Assembly (NCBI GenBank): GCA_023548195.1
Contig: JAJHZJ010000601.1
Span: forward strand, 186,001-250,000
Direction: 5' to 3'
Source of the DNA: Bettongia penicillata ogilbyi
Lineage: Eukaryota; Chordata; Mammalia; Diprotodontia; Potoroidae
Length of the DNA: 64,000 nucleotides
The notes beneath the pieces were generated by a model, which was not told the DNA's origin, made no database searches, and saw nothing but the letters and a program-made list of their open reading frames with translations. This document shows positions 10,711 to 23,435 of this stretch, one piece after another. Both the position numbers and the translations under genes were made by a program. Within the stretch, counting starts at the first letter, position 1; every line of letters begins with the position of its first letter.

Positions 10711-13360
10711 TTCTTTTCTTATTGATTAATTTTTAGATTTCAACATTCACTTCCACAAGAATTTGAGTTCCAAAATTTCTCCCCATCTTTTTGCCTCTGT
10801 CTACCCCAGGGTATTTCGCATTCCAATTAGCCCTTCTCCCAATCTGCCTTCCCTTCAATCACACCTCTCCCTTTCTCGTCCCCTTCTCTATTTTCTTGTA
10901 GGCCAAGACAGAATATTTTTTTACCCATTGTCTGTATGGCTTATTTCCCAGTTGCATGTAAAATCAATTTTTAACATTCATTTACAAAAGTTTGAATTCC
11001 AGCTTCTTTATCTTCCTCCCTCCCCACCCATCCCCAATGAGAAGGCAAGCAATTTGATATAGGTTATACATAGGTTGTATATCCATTACACTTACATAAC
11101 AGTCACATTGTGAAAGACTAAATACATACCCCTCCATCCTATCCTATTCACCATTTATTTTGTTCTCTCTTTTGTCCCTGCCCTTCATAAAAAAAAATAT
11201 ATATATTTACTTCTACTTACCCATTCCTCCCATATGCCCTCCATTTTATCATCCCACCACCCCTGCTTTTCCACTTCTGTCCCACTTTCCTGTACTGCCA
11301 GATAGATTTTCATACAAAATTGAGTGTATATGTGTGTATACATGCATATGTGTTATTGCCTCCTTAAGCAACATTCAGTGAATGTAAGGCTCACTTGTCC
11401 CTTCTCACCTCCACCCTCTTTCCCTCCATTGGCTTTTCCTTGACTCTCTTATGTGAGAGACAATTTACCCCATTCTATTTCTCCATTTCTCCTTCTACCA
11501 ACATATTCATCTCATCCCTTAATTTTACTTTTTTAGTATTTCCATTCTATTTCTCCATTTCTCCTTCTACCAACATATTCATCTCATCCCTTAATTTTAC
11601 TTTTTTAGATATCATCACTTCCTATTCAACTCACCCTCTGCCCTCTGTCTATACATATATAATGCCTTCAAATGCCCTAATACTGAGAAAAGTCTCAGGA
11701 GTTGAAAATATTATATTTCCATGTAAGGATGTAAACAGTTCAACTTTACTAAGTACCTTATGATTTCTCTTTCCTGTTTACTTTTTTATACTTCTCTTGG
11801 TTCTTGTGTTTGGAAGTCAAATTTTCTAATCAGTTCTGGTCTTTTCATCAAGAATGCTTGAAAGTCTTCTATTTCATTAAATGACAATTTCCCCCCTGTA
11901 TATTATACTCAGTTTTTCTGGGTAGGTGATTCTTGGTTTTAATCCTAGTGCCTTTGATCTCTGGAATGCCATATTCCAAATCTTATGCAAAAGCTGCTAG
12001 ATCTTGTGTTATTGTCTCCACAGTACTCCTATCGTTTCTTTTTGACTGATTGCAATATTTTTTCCTTGACTTGGGAGCTCAGGAATTTGGCTATAATATT
12101 CCTATGAGTTTTCCTTTTGGGATCCCTTTCAGGAGGTGATATATTTGAATGTCTATTCTAGATATTAGATATTCTAGATATCTATATCTTTGGATATCTA
12201 TTTTACTGTCTGGTTCTCGAATATCAGGACACTTTTCCTTGATAATATTTCAAAGAGAATATCTAGCTTCTTTTTTCCATCATGGCTTTCAGGTAATCCC
12301 AAAATTTTAGAATTGTCTCTCTTGGATCTATTTTCCAAATCAATTGTTTTCCCCATGAGATATTTCACATTGTCTGCTATTTTTTCATCCCTTTGGTTTT
12401 ATTTTTAATAATTTCTTAATTTTCCATAAAGTCATTAACTTTCATCTGCTCCGTTCTAAACTTTAATATATGATTGTCTTCATTGAGCTTTTGGAATTCC
12501 TTTTCCATTTGGTCAATTTTGCTTTTTAAGTCATTCTTCTCTTCATTCGCACTTTGGATCTCTTTTGGATGAGTTTTTCTCTAATGTGTTTTTTGGGTCC
12601 CCAAGAAGTTGACTCATTTTCCATGGTTTTTTTTTTGGATCACTCTTATTTCTTTTCACAATTTTTACTCCACTTATCTTACTTGATTTTCAAAATCCTT
12701 TTTGAGCTCTTCCATGGCATGACACTAATTCATATTTTTCTTGGAGTCTTTAGATGGAGAAGTTTGACTTTGTTGCCTTCTTCTATTTGTATATTTTGAT
12801 CTTCCTTGTCACCAAAGTAAAATTCTTTTTTCTGGTTTTTGCTCTGCTACCAGTGGGGGTATAATAGTCAACTATCATCTGCTCCATCCCCCACAGCTGG
12901 TGAGCCTTGAGATCCAGAAATAGCTACTATATCTGCCCAAGCTGTTGATGCTGTTGTCATGAGATCCTCCAACCCCTGTGCCACTCTTGCGTCAGGACCG
13001 GACCACTCTACTTTCTCACACAGGGCCAAAAGGTTTTTTCCACTGACCTTCCAATTTGTGTGCTGGTGTTCTGAAGTCTGGAAACTAGAGTTTCAGACCC
13101 CCATGACTTTCTCAAATCTGACTTGTGACAGTGAAGCTCATGCTGGACTGGTCTCTGCTCCCAGTCTGGCTCCACAGACTCTTCACACTGATCTTTCAAG
13201 CTGACTTGACCTAGAGATTTGATGCACACCATTATTCTGTAGTTTCTGCAGGTCTATAATGTGTTTAGAGTCATTTTTATACGTATTTAGCTGGACTTCG
13301 GGGTTGGGGGATGAGAATTCTAGCCAGTCTCTGCTTCTGCCATCTAAGCTCTGCCCCTTG
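10711..13360 (-). mobile_element. HAL1 element (minus), old, nearly full length
   Basis: The 3' end is near 10711, the ORF1 remnant covers about 12830 down to 11770, and the 5' UTR reaches about 13360. The complement of ORF1 shows a coiled-coil region, an RRM-like core and a decayed C-terminal domain, all riddled with stops. No ORF2 is present. Flanking copies of an aatgtgt(c)tttaaaaa-type sequence at 10692-10710 and 13361-13375 look like a degraded target-site duplication. The uninterrupted site is visible in paralogous units at about 1370, 22612 and 45260. A 72-bp-period tandem duplication lies inside the 3' region. Confidence 0.8.
11470..11608. repeat. Tandem duplication, 72-bp period, inside HAL1 3' region
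   Basis: Two copies of a 67-bp segment beginning 'ccattctatttctcc' and ending 'acttttttag' occur at 11470-11536 and 11542-11608. They are separated by 5 bp. By eye they are identical, so the duplication is much younger than the host element. Confidence 0.95.
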
Positions 13361-13869
13361 CAATGTGTTAAAAAGATAAGTTACTGAGAATTATATTTTT
13401 TTCCCTAAATCCTATGTTTTTGTTAAGGAGGAATGCCTCCTCCTCAACATGATTTCTCTTGGTCTGATTGGAAAACAACAATAAGAGCTCCATTAGTAAA
13501 ATATATGGTAAAATGGATTTTGTAAAGACTTCGGTGATTTTCCAGTTTTATTGTAATATCTATTTAAAAAAAACAGTTTAAAAAACTGTTTCTCAATAGT
13601 ATCCCCTCTCAGTTGGTCTCAGGCCCCATTGGTGAAAACAGCTGCAGAGAATAGACTTTCTAATGATATCCTTACAATGGTAAAGTGGTCTAAGGGGAAC
13701 TTCTGTTTTGGTCTGGTTTGACTAAATTCCCTAATGTCTCCTTTTAAATAGATTATTTCAGTGAAATGGAAAAAAATATCCTTTCATTCAATGCATTTTA
13801 AGACTTTTATGAGAATTTCAATAAGAAAAAAATGTGTAGGTAATTATTAATGCTTATACAGAGTTTGCA

Positions 13870-14085
13870 AAAATTACCTCATTGAAGCTTCACATAAACT
13901 CTCTTAGGTAGAATATATATTTTAATTCTATTTTCCAAATGAGGAAGCTGAAACTTTAAGATTTTATGTACTGTTATGAAATGATCCAGCCCACTTGTGT
14001 TGGAGACAGTGTTGGAACCCAAATCTTCCTGATGATAAGTCCAACACCAAGTATTTTATCCCCTACATTAGACTGCTTCTCAACT
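13870..14085 (-). repeat. MIR SINE (minus), unit 1 copy
   Basis: It is the paralogue of the unit 0 MIR. Here the internal microsatellite of the other units is only a short 'atatatattttaattcta' stretch, so the MIR reads more continuously. Confidence 0.75.
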
Positions 14086-14104
14086 CAGGTGAATCAAATT
14101 ACTT

Positions 14105-14106
14105 AA

Positions 14107-14163
<57 letters not shown>
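14105..14163. repeat. (TCA)n microsatellite
   Basis: A pure TCA run of about 19 repeats, the longest of the four paralogous TCA tracts. Confidence 0.95.
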
Positions 14164-14469
14164 GATGTTTATTTATCAATATCAATTATCATCCTCATTA
14201 TCTTCATCCTCACCCTCATTATTAAATACACATTTATCTAACAATTAGTCCTATGTTCATCCTCTGAAAATAATGTACATGGACAGAAATATCAGATTCA
14301 GTGTTGTACCATATTTAAGGCATTTGCTAAAATCATAGTGAGAATATATGTGAAGTGGTTATGCTGACGTTGGGCAGGGTTGCAATCTCTAATCAAACAA
14401 AGGGAAATCAAAGGTACGCATTGATTTGGAAGTCTATATTAAGGGAACAAAAGATCTATAAACAGTGAT

Positions 14470-14609
14470 TAAGAACCTCATATGTCCCAGATAGTGTGCT
14501 AAACAGTGGGGATACAAGAAAAAAGACAAGAGAGAAACTCTGCCTTAAAGAGCTTACAATTTCCTTGTGGAGGCAACGAGCAAGCAAAAATATTCAAGGC
14601 AATACATAC

Positions 14610-14669
<60 letters not shown>

Positions 14670-14930
14670 GTATGTATATACACATGCCTATATGGAGCAA
14701 ATGGAAAATAATTATTGGTAACCACAGATTCCTGTGCAAGGTAGGAATTCAGCTGGGATGTAAAGGAAACAATAGAGGTCAGTAGGAAAACTGAGGTGGG
14801 AGAGTGGTGAAGGCAGGAAGGGTTACCCAGAGAAAATACCCAGAGCTGAGATATGAAATATCTTTTTTGTGAATTAGCCATTGTTCCACTGTAATTGGAT
14901 TATACAGATGGAGAGTATTGTTTCAATAGA
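14470..14930 (+). repeat. Long MIR-like interspersed repeat, unit 1 copy
   Basis: It is the same element as 2476-2920. A (TA)n(TATG)n microsatellite at 14604-14685 has expanded inside it. The cross-frame Tyr-Ile open frames there are artefacts. Confidence 0.65.
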
Positions 14931-16698
14931 CCACAAACATAGTGGGGGAATAATTTACGAACAGCTTTAGAATTACCTAATCCAAAATGTTCCGACAAAA
15001 GGGAAAGTCAATACAGAAGTAGATATTGGGCCCCAAAAACCAATTTGAAGGAATACAAATATAATTTTTGAATATTTACTTGATATAAATCCTTGGGGTA
15101 GGCAATTGGGACTCAGATAGAAGTGAGAATCATTTTATACCCTCAAGCAATTCACATATTAGCAGGTGGAGACAATAAGCTAATAATATTTTGGTTATAA
15201 GTCAAGTGAAAGCTGTGGTCCTTTAGGTAGAGCAGCTTAATTTGCTCAATGATGGTTTTAGGTATTTGGCATGAAGTAGAGCTTGTTTCCTGTGTATTAG
15301 ATAAGAAAATTAGACTATACACATATGTAAGCATATGTATAAACACACTTACATATATACACATATGTAGAAATACATCTAAACATATACATATGCACCA
15401 AAGCATATATACATATGTCTACATTATCAGTTCTCTTCAAATACAAAGTTATAATTCTATCCTTGATCACTTGTGCATAAAATTACGTTTTGTCCTAGAC
15501 CTATAAGTGAGGTACGCAAATGATGCCACTTAAGTATAGTTAGACTCTGAACAGAGATTACTCATTACACTCTCTGTGATGCACCTCATCCAATGACAGA
15601 TACTGGCCTCTCAAGTTCTCAATTAAAGTATCTGTGTCTCTGTACTTCTGTCTAGAATCATGAGTGATTTGCAGATTTCATTCCTGCACCATTCATATTT
15701 TCCAGTTGTCACACAGTGGAACATAATCGCAATGATCTTGAGCAAACCCAAGGAAAAAAATGACCTGATTGTCTTGTCTACTGAATCTACTACAGCCAGG
15801 ATAATTGCTCCTTTGCTATGATTTAGTTCCAACACGTGAAATGATAAATTGTTTCCCTCACCAACAAAGAATATGTCCTCCTATATGAACCATGGTGTTC
15901 AAACTCTCATTTGTTCATGTATTTGTTTTCCTGCTTTTACTCCACACTTCAGAATTCCCAAAGTCATTGATAATCAATGGGATTTTAAGGAGATGTTGTT
16001 TTCATTATTAAAAAGTTGGGTATGCTTTACAAAGAGGGTCCAACATTACTTTTCTTCTAGGGAATTCATTGAGTCCCTAGATATTTACAATGAAAGTTCA
16101 ATGTGAAACGCATACTTGAAAATTAACATCCTCACAATACTTTTGAAATAGTAAAATGGAAAAAAAGTTTCAACATGGCAATTATTCAAATTTTACTCTA
16201 ATGTAATTACAGTAGAGGTTCGGTAGTGAAAAACGATTTCAAAAGAATAATACACTTGATTTGCTAAGCTGGACATCAATGATATCCTGAGGTCAAGTTG
16301 GTTTTGGAGTAGAATGATATTTCAGAACTAAGATTTTTTGGATTTGTCATAATTAAAATATATTATTCACTCCACCGTTTGAATAGTTCGAATCTTCCAC
16401 TGATTATATATGTAAATGAATTCTGGGAAAGAAGAGGAGTATAGACAAGAGTACAAGTAGGAAGAAGGGAAAATAGCACATCTAACCAGTAAATATTCTA
16501 GAGTAAAAAGCATCACAGTGCTTATTGAAGAATACAAAAGAAGATTACTAGAAAATTTGTCAAAGGAAAGAATCATGAAGGACTGAGTTTGAGAATGTAG
16601 TGTGCAGAAAAGCTAATAATGTAAATTATTTGGTGAAGAAGAATTTTGAGAAAAATTCTAGGAGCAGTCAAAAATTGTTTCGTAAAAATTAGAGGCAG

Positions 16699-19080
16699 GG
16701 GGGGAGGAGCCAAGAGGGTGGAGTAGAAAGATTCACATAAGCTAGCTCTGAACACACAGCCCATAAATTACCTCTAAAAATAACTCCCAACAGGTTCTGG
16801 AGCAGTGGAAGCCACGCAGCAATGGAGTGGAGAAGATTTCTGTTCCAGAGAGCCCTGAAAAACCATCACCAAAGGTCCGTCAATCCCTGGACCTGGAGCG
16901 GAACTCAGCCCAGCTTTGGCCTTGACCCGAGAGGAGCAGATTGAAGAAGCCTTCAGGGATGAAATCTCCGGGTGGGCGGGAAGGTCATTCCACCAACAGG
17001 TGCACAGGTCAGTGAGAGAGACTTCTTGGGTGGCCGAGAGGGGAGGGGGTGTCATCATAGCTCGGGCCCCCTCAGGAGGAAGCATCAGGGGAAGCGGCGG
17101 CCAGGGCCTCCTGGAGCAAGCAGGAGCTTCCAAAGCAGGCAAGAGCTCCATTGCTGAAGTTTTCCGCATAAACCCCCTGAGGGAACTAAGCCTGGGAGGC
17201 AGCCCTGCCCCCATCTGAGAATCTGAACGTAAACTCACACTGAATAGCAACTTGAAAAATAGGCTAACTCAATTGGCAAAACAGGTTCAGAAAGCCAATA
17301 AGGAGAAGAATGCTGTCAAAAGCAGAATTAGCCAAATGGAAAAGGAGGCTCAAAAGCTCACTGAAGAAAATAGTTCTCTCAAAATCAGAATGGAACAGAT
17401 TGGAGGCTAATGACTTTCTGAGAAACCAAGAAATCACAAAACAAAACCAAAAGAATGAAAAAATGGAAGATAATGTGAAATATCTCATTGGAAAAACAAC
17501 TGACCTGGAAAGTAGATCCAGGAGAGACAATTTGAAAATTATGGGACTGCCTGAAAGTCATGATGAAAAAAAGACCCTAGACATCACCTTTCATGAAATT
17601 ATCAAGAAAAACTGCCCTGATATTCTAGAAACAGAGGGCAAAATAAGTATTCAAGGAATCTACCAATCACTGCCTGAAAGAGATCCAGAAAGAGAAAGTC
17701 CTAGGAACATCATGGCCAAATTCCAGAATTCCCAGGTCAAGGAGAAAATATTGCAAGGAGCTAGAAAGAAACAATTCCAGTATTGTGGAAATACAATCAG
17801 GATAACACAAGATCTAGCAGCTTCTACATTAAGGGATCAAAAGGGCGTGGAATAGGATATTCCAGAAGTCAAAGGAACTAGGACTCAAACCAAGAATCAC
17901 CTACTCAGCAAAATTGAGTATAATACTTCAGGTGGAAAATGGTCTTCAAATGAAATAGAGGACTTTCAAACATTCTTGATGAAAAGACCAAAGCTGAAAA
18001 GAAAATTTGACTTTCAAACACAAGAATGAGAAGAAGCATGAAAAAGTAAACAGCAAAGAGTAGTCATAAGGGACTTACCAATGGTTTACCTTCCTACATG
18101 GGAAGACAATATTTGTAACTCTTGAAACTTTTTTCAGTATCTGGGCAGTTGGTGGGATTACACACACACACATACACATGCACATACACACATACACACG
18201 CACATACACACATACACACATGCACGCACACACAGAGACAGAGAGTACAGAATGAATTGACTAGGATGGGATCATATCTTTAAAAAAATTAAGGTAAACT
18301 GTGAGAGAGAAATATATTGGGAGGAGAGAGGGTCAAATCGAGCGGGGCAAATTGTCCCTCATAGAAGAGGCAAGCAGGAGACTTTTTAGTGGAAGGAAAA
18401 ATAGGAGAGCTTAGAGAAAAACATGAAGTTTACGCTCATCACATTCAACAAAAGGAAGGAATAAAATGCACACTCATTTTGGTATGAAAACCTATCTTAT
18501 AATACAGGAAAGTGGGGGAGAAGGAGATAAGCAGGGTGGGGGGGATGATGGAAGGGAGGGCAATGGGAGGAGGGAGCAATTTGAAGTCAACACTCTTGGG
18601 GAGGGCCAGGAACAAAGAGAGAATAGAAACAATGGGGGGCAGGATAGGAAAGAGGGAAATATAGTCTCACACAACATGACTATCATCGAAGTCATTTGCA
18701 AAACTAAAGAGATATTTCCCATATTGAATTGTCTGCCTTCCCAAAGGGAATGGGTGGAGAGGGAGGGATGGGGAGAAGTTGGAACTCAAAGTTTTAGGAA
18801 CAACTGTTGAGTATTGTTCTTGCTACTAGGAAATAAGAAATACAGGTAATGGGGAATCGAAAATTATCTGGACCTACAGGACAAAAGAGAAGATGGGGTC
18901 AAGGGAAGGGAGGGATGGTAGAAGAGAGGGCAGATTAGTGATAGGGGAAATTAGAATGCTCGGTGTATTGGGGTTGGGGGGAGGGTTCAAATGGGGAGAA
19001 ATTTTGGACCCAAAATTTTTGTGAAAATTAATGTAAGAAGTTAAATAAATAAATTTATATATTCAGAAAAAAAAGAATTG
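16699..19080 (+). mobile_element. HAL1 element (plus), internally deleted
   Basis: The 5' end starts at a G-rich GGGGAGGAGCCAAGAGGGTGG at 16699, with a 5' UTR to about 17235. An internal deletion removes the ORF1 start and the first part of the coiled coil, and ORF1 resumes near 17250. The 3' UTR of about 1 kb contains a CA microsatellite (18155-18240) and ends in an A-rich tail at 19065-19078. No ORF2 sequence lies between ORF1 and the 3' UTR. Flanks aattagaggcag (16687-16698) and aataagagggca (19081-19092) resemble a degraded target-site duplication. It landed at the site where units 0, 2 and 3 have a plus SINE. Confidence 0.88.
17250..18030 (+). pseudogene. HAL1 ORF1p fragment
   Basis: L1 ORF1p is an RNA-binding trimeric chaperone with a coiled coil, an RRM and a C-terminal domain. 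Here the coiled coil is partly in another frame. The RRM part is open as 181 codons from 17310 to 17855, with the diagnostic RDNLKIMGLPESHD and PRNIMAKFQNSQVKEKIL stretches. Near 17837 the codon after ...LRD is CAA, where other copies have TGA; a nearby frameshift then moves the C-terminal domain (PAKL...EIEDFQTFLMKRP) into another frame up to about 18028. It is broken and not expected to yield full protein. Confidence 0.85.
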
Positions 19081-19394
19081 AATAAGAGGGCAAGAATAGA
19101 CTTTAATGTTTTGGAAATTGTACAGGGTTTGGAATAATTTTTTCTTCTTTTTAAGACAAAAGCCTATCTTTTTAGTACAGATATTCTTCCGACGAAAAAA
19201 AAAATCCTTACAGATAGGTGCTTCTGTCCTATTTTCAAAGAAAGAAAAAGACAGAGGGAGGTGGTTGCTTAAATGGGTCACACAGTAACTCTATGAGGAT
19301 ATATTTGAAAAGGAAAAAGGCCTTTAAGGATGCTGAGTGCTGTACCCCATCCACTAGTTCACTCCTTCTGGAAGATTTCTGTAATATTCCATGG
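19081..19394 (+). other. Short non-coding spacer after HAL1
   Basis: Poly-T and poly-A rich sequence between the HAL1 tail and the SINE. I recognise nothing in it. It may be unit sequence too diverged to align by eye. Confidence 0.4.
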
Positions 19395-19660
19395 ACAATA
19401 AGGTGGTACAATGGATAGAATGCCAATCTTGGAATCAGAAAGTCTCATCTTCCTTAGATCAAATCTGTCCTCAGATAGTCATTAGCTATGTGACCCTGGG
19501 CAACTCACTTAACCTTGTTTGCCTCAGTTTCTAATCTACAAAATAAGCAGGAAAAAGAAATGGTAAACCATTCTTCTTTCTTTGCCAAGAACCCCACAAA
19601 TGGGTTCACAAAGACAATAATAAGACAGAAACTAATGAACAAATTATTCTACAGAGCAAA
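19395..19660 (+). repeat. Marsupial SINE (plus) upstream of OR2
   Basis: It is a better preserved paralogue of 5660-5860. It has the head 'ggtggtacaatggatagaatgcc', the 'ctatgtgaccctgggcaactcacttaacc' core, 'gcctcagtttctaatctacaaaat', and the 'aatggtaaaccattc...aaatgggttcacaaag' 3' module. Confidence 0.85.
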
Positions 19661-19689
19661 TTTTTCTAAAGGCATTCTAGGCTGTTCAC

Positions 19690-20165
19690 AAATGTGTGCT
19701 TATTTCTGGGTCCAGAACTATGGCTAATGCACCATCCTTCCAGATATGCTTTCAAAAATGTTGGCCCTTGATCTTGTTCAATGAACTTTACATTATCTTT
19801 TATGCACTATATTTTCTTGATTTATCAGCCTTTTGATAAGTGACTGAACAAAATAAATTGTGCTGATTTGCTACAGACATCTCTTAGAAATCTCTGCAAT
19901 GCCCTTAAACTTGATACAAACATCATGACATCTACCACAATGAGGAACTTGGCAATCATCAAACCTGGAAAAATTAAATTTCTTTTTACACATTAGAGAC
20001 ACCAGATCTCAGCAGTTTCTTTCAGATGACAGTTTTGAAATTTATTAAATTTCTCCAGTACTTCAGGGACACGGTCTCATTGGGACTGAGAAACATGTCA
20101 ATTTTCCTTCCAGCAGCTGACAGCAGTGACAATATGAGGAAGCCACAAAAAAGGCTGAGTTGTAG
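19690..20165 (+). promoter_or_regulatory. Conserved OR2 upstream block with putative 5' exon and donor
   Basis: It aligns with 5880-6352. It ends at TGTAG|GTGAAC with GT at 20166, with the same alternative GTAACA shortly after. The matching acceptor and coding start have been lost by a deletion that joins the intron side directly to TM1 sequence near 20584. Confidence 0.45.
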
Positions 20166-20583
20166 GTGAACAGGTAACATTATTGTTGCTTTTTAATGTA
20201 AGTAAAACAAGTATATAAAAATCTAATGGGGTCTAAGAGTTTAGTACCAAAATCCAATCAACATGCCCACGGTGAGGGTGAATGGAGAAATTAAAAGTCG
20301 TGTAAAGTATTATTAAAATTCTATGAAATTATGCTAAGAATGCCACCATGTGACAAGACACAGTTCTGAACAATGACATAATGGTTTTTCTGAAATCATA
20401 GAAATCAAAGAGTTTTGTCAAAGAACATTAGTCAATAATAATAATTTTAAAAAATAATAATGTAGGAGTCCTTTGTCCTGGGGAACTATTGCACTCAGTT
20501 GGACATCATCTGAAAAATAACTTGATATAATTTTTTTTTTTGTAAAAATTCAGTGGTCTGAATTCTTAGAAGACAGGCACTAC

Positions 20584-21393
20584 TCTGGGGAATCCAGGTC
20601 TGATCATTCTAATGGTGGATTCCCGCCTTCAAACTCCTATGTATTTTTTTTTCCTCAGGCATCTGGTGTTTGTTGATCTTGGTTATTACACAGCTGTTGG
20701 CCCAAAACTGCTAATCAGTTTCATAGTTGAGAAAAATACTATTTCCTTCCATGGATGTGTAACATAGCTGTTTTTCTTTGGGATATTTATTGCCAGTGAA
20801 CTTTTCATCCTGTCAGGATGGACTATGACAGCTATGTGGCTATCTGTAAGCCATTTATGGTCATCATGTCAGACATGATATGCTGGACCTTCGTAACTAT
20901 TTCATACCTCTTTTGTACCATAGTAGCCCTATTGCTCATATTAAAAATTTTAGGTCATACTTCTGTAAATCAAATATATTAAGATATTTCTACTGTAATA
21001 GTCTTCCTTTATTATCCATTATGTGCTCAGACACAAGTAAAATTGAATTAATTGTTATGACTTCTGCTGCTTTTAGTTTGTTTTTTTTTTTTCCCTCACG
21101 ATTATCCTTATCTCTTACATGTTTATTTTTGTGGCCATCCTTTGGATAAATTCTTCAGATGGAAGGCACAAAGCCTTCTCTACCTGTGGCTTTCACCTCA
21201 CAGGGGTGGTTATACTCAATGGTTCACTTCTCTTCATGTATCTGCAGCCTCAATCTAGCCACACTTTTGATACAGACAAGACAGCTTCTATGTTTTATAC
21301 CCTGGTCATTCACATGTTCAACCCATTGATTTACAGTTTGAGGAATAAAGATGTTAAAGGTGCCTTGAGAAGATTCTTTTAAAAATGATGTAA
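20584..21393 (+). pseudogene. Olfactory receptor pseudogene OR2 (class II), 5'-truncated
   Basis: Homology begins in TM1 at GNPGLIIL; the N-terminus and start codon are gone. Recognisable parts are TM2 (FFLRHL-like across a frameshift in a T run near 20645-20655), TM3, the region from WTFVTISYLFCTIVAL, TM5, TM6 ([19 protein letters not shown]) and TM7 ([15 protein letters not shown]). Lesions: TAG at 20765-20767, at the same codon as in OR1; a disrupted DRY region around 20810-20870; a poly-T frameshift near 21079-21093; and a C-terminal frameshift ending at 21380 instead of about 21393. The last 87 codons from 21119 are open. Confidence 0.92.
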
Positions 21394-22199
21394 ATATTTT
21401 CTCAATGTTCCAGGTAGTGTTTGATTCCACAAGCAAATATACTGCTAGATTTCATAGTCAACTTTTTCTCAATGCTATTCTCTTTTTTTCTCTTTTTTTG
21501 TAAAAACACACCTCTACCAAACGCAATCTGAGAATAATCATTGTTTGTGTTTAATCATCATACTATGTTCAGTCACTTTTGTGCATCTATGGATTGAAGG
21601 GAGAGAGCTAAAAAGAAAAAGGGCTTAGTAAATACAACATCTATAAAATTCTGTGTTTTATTTAATCCCAAATGAGCATCTCACCTTTGACTGAAGTTTT
21701 CTTGAATGGAAGAATCCATTCATTTACAAGCATTTAGAAAATTCTTGATCCATGCCCTGTGCTAGACTTTAGGAAGGCACAGATGAATTTTAAAAAAATT
21801 GCTTTTGTCATCAAGGTATTTACATTATACTAAGGTAAACAACACGTCCACAAGAGTCTCATTACCCACGACTATTTCTATTCTTGCTAAGAATAACCTC
21901 TAATCACATAAGGTTAAATTAAAACACTGTTATTTTTTTTCTGAACAATATAGTAAATGATTTTTTCCACAGTCTAAAACTGCACACTTTTCCTACTATT
22001 CCTTTAAGTTTTTTTTCTTTTAACCAATTCAAATATAGTTTTTACACTGCTCCAGGTGGAATTCCTTTATTTTGTTAATCTCATTTTAATGCATCTCAGG
22101 CTTAATAACTGCTAGGAGAAAATTCTTGGCTTGCATGGAGAAAAAAGCCCAGAGGCAGGGGGACACCCTTGGAAATTTTACTGATTAATTAAAGGAGAA
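21394..22199 (+). repeat. OR2 downstream block
   Basis: It aligns with the sequences after OR1, OR3 and OR4, including the MIR-like fragment at 21715-21845. It is shorter than after OR1 and OR3 because the minus SINE region is absent. No coding sequence is supported. Confidence 0.6.
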
Positions 22200-23147
22200 A
22201 GTTGTTGTTATTTAAATGAAGGAGAGTTTGGGAAGTCACCAGTTTCACTTGCTACTCTTGAAACCATTTGGATTCAGTGGCAAGATATAGACCATGACAA
22301 CAGGAGATGGCCTTCAATGCAGGGGGAGACCTTGGTCTTTTTAAACTAAGTCTTAAGGAAAATAGGGCTGTGTTGATAGATCCCTTTTTTGGAATTTTTT
22401 CTTCCTTTTCCAACCTCCATCTAAGGGACAATACGTGTTATTTCCCTTTAGTCATCATCGCAGCCTCCCCAGCAAGTGCCCTCAATGAGAAAGGAAATGA
22501 GGAAGAATTTTATTGAGGTTCACTGGGGATGGAACTGTACCTACTGACGTAAATAAGAGTATATGAAGTCATGAGGTATGAAGGTACTATGTAATTTTCT
22601 AATGATTCGATGTGAAATGTGCTAAAAAAATAAATTACTGATCTTTGTCTTTTTCTACTCCTATGCTTTTGTTCAGGATGGATGCAGTACCCAAATCTTG
22701 GAACACATGTTTTCCCATTTTTCTGATTGGAAAACAGAATCCCCTCATTAATAAGATTTTCATTGCTACAATATATGAAAACTTGGACTTTCAATAAAAA
22801 CCCCGAGGATTTTCCAACTTCATTTTCCATGTCTGTTTTAAAAAAAACAAAAAACAACTGGCACATCTGTTTCTCCCTTATAATCCATCTCAGTTGTCCT
22901 TAGGCCCCATGAGTAAAATCAGCTACAGAGAATACTGTCTCCCATTGGTATCCTTATGAATAGTAAAGTGGTCCAAGGGGAAGTTCCGTTTCTTTTTGCA
23001 TTGTCTTAATTCTCCAATGATTCCTTTTAAATAGATTACTTCAGTGAAATATAAATAGCATGCTTTCATTTTGTATATTTTGAGACTTTGTAAGTATTTC
23101 AGTATGAAAAATTATGTGGATAATTGCAGACATCCAGATAGAGTTCA

Positions 23148-23435
23148 TAAATATCACCCCATTGAAGCTTTACAGCAATCCTCTTAGAGAAGTACATACA
23201 TATATATATGTGTGTGTGTGTGTGTGTGCGCTTATAAACATATGTATATATATATATATAAATATATACATAATTACATATACACATATGTATAAAAACC
23301 CTATTTTACAGATGAGGAAACTGAAGCTCAAAAAGTTTAAGAAATAGCCAATACATATTAGATACAAAATTGGAAATTCCTGATCACAAGTCCAAAACTC
23401 TACATTTTACCCCATGCACTAGACTTCTTCTCAGA
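23148..23435 (-). repeat. MIR SINE (minus), unit 2 copy
   Basis: It is the paralogue of the other minus MIRs and is stretched by TG and TA microsatellite expansion at 23195-23290, in the same internal position as in units 0 and 4. Confidence 0.75.

Larger units (their letters stand above)
13370..16690 (+). repeat. Segmental-duplication unit 1: MIR block to SINE site
   Basis: Non-coding sequence aligned with unit 0 (1380-4420), unit 2 (22620-24690) and parts of unit 3. It contains a minus MIR (13870-14085), a TCA tract (14105-14163), the long MIR-like repeat (14470-14930), a TA/TATG tract (14604-14685) and CATA-rich sequence (15305-15420). 15460-15960 is the piece found inverted at 46600-47225 in unit 3. 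No gene is supported. Confidence 0.7.

Noticed and set aside
18466..18810. Gly/Glu-rich frames in HAL1 3' UTRs (also 25123-25320 and 26942-27280)
   Set aside because: They derive from the G/A-rich HAL1 3' UTR and shift frame between copies.
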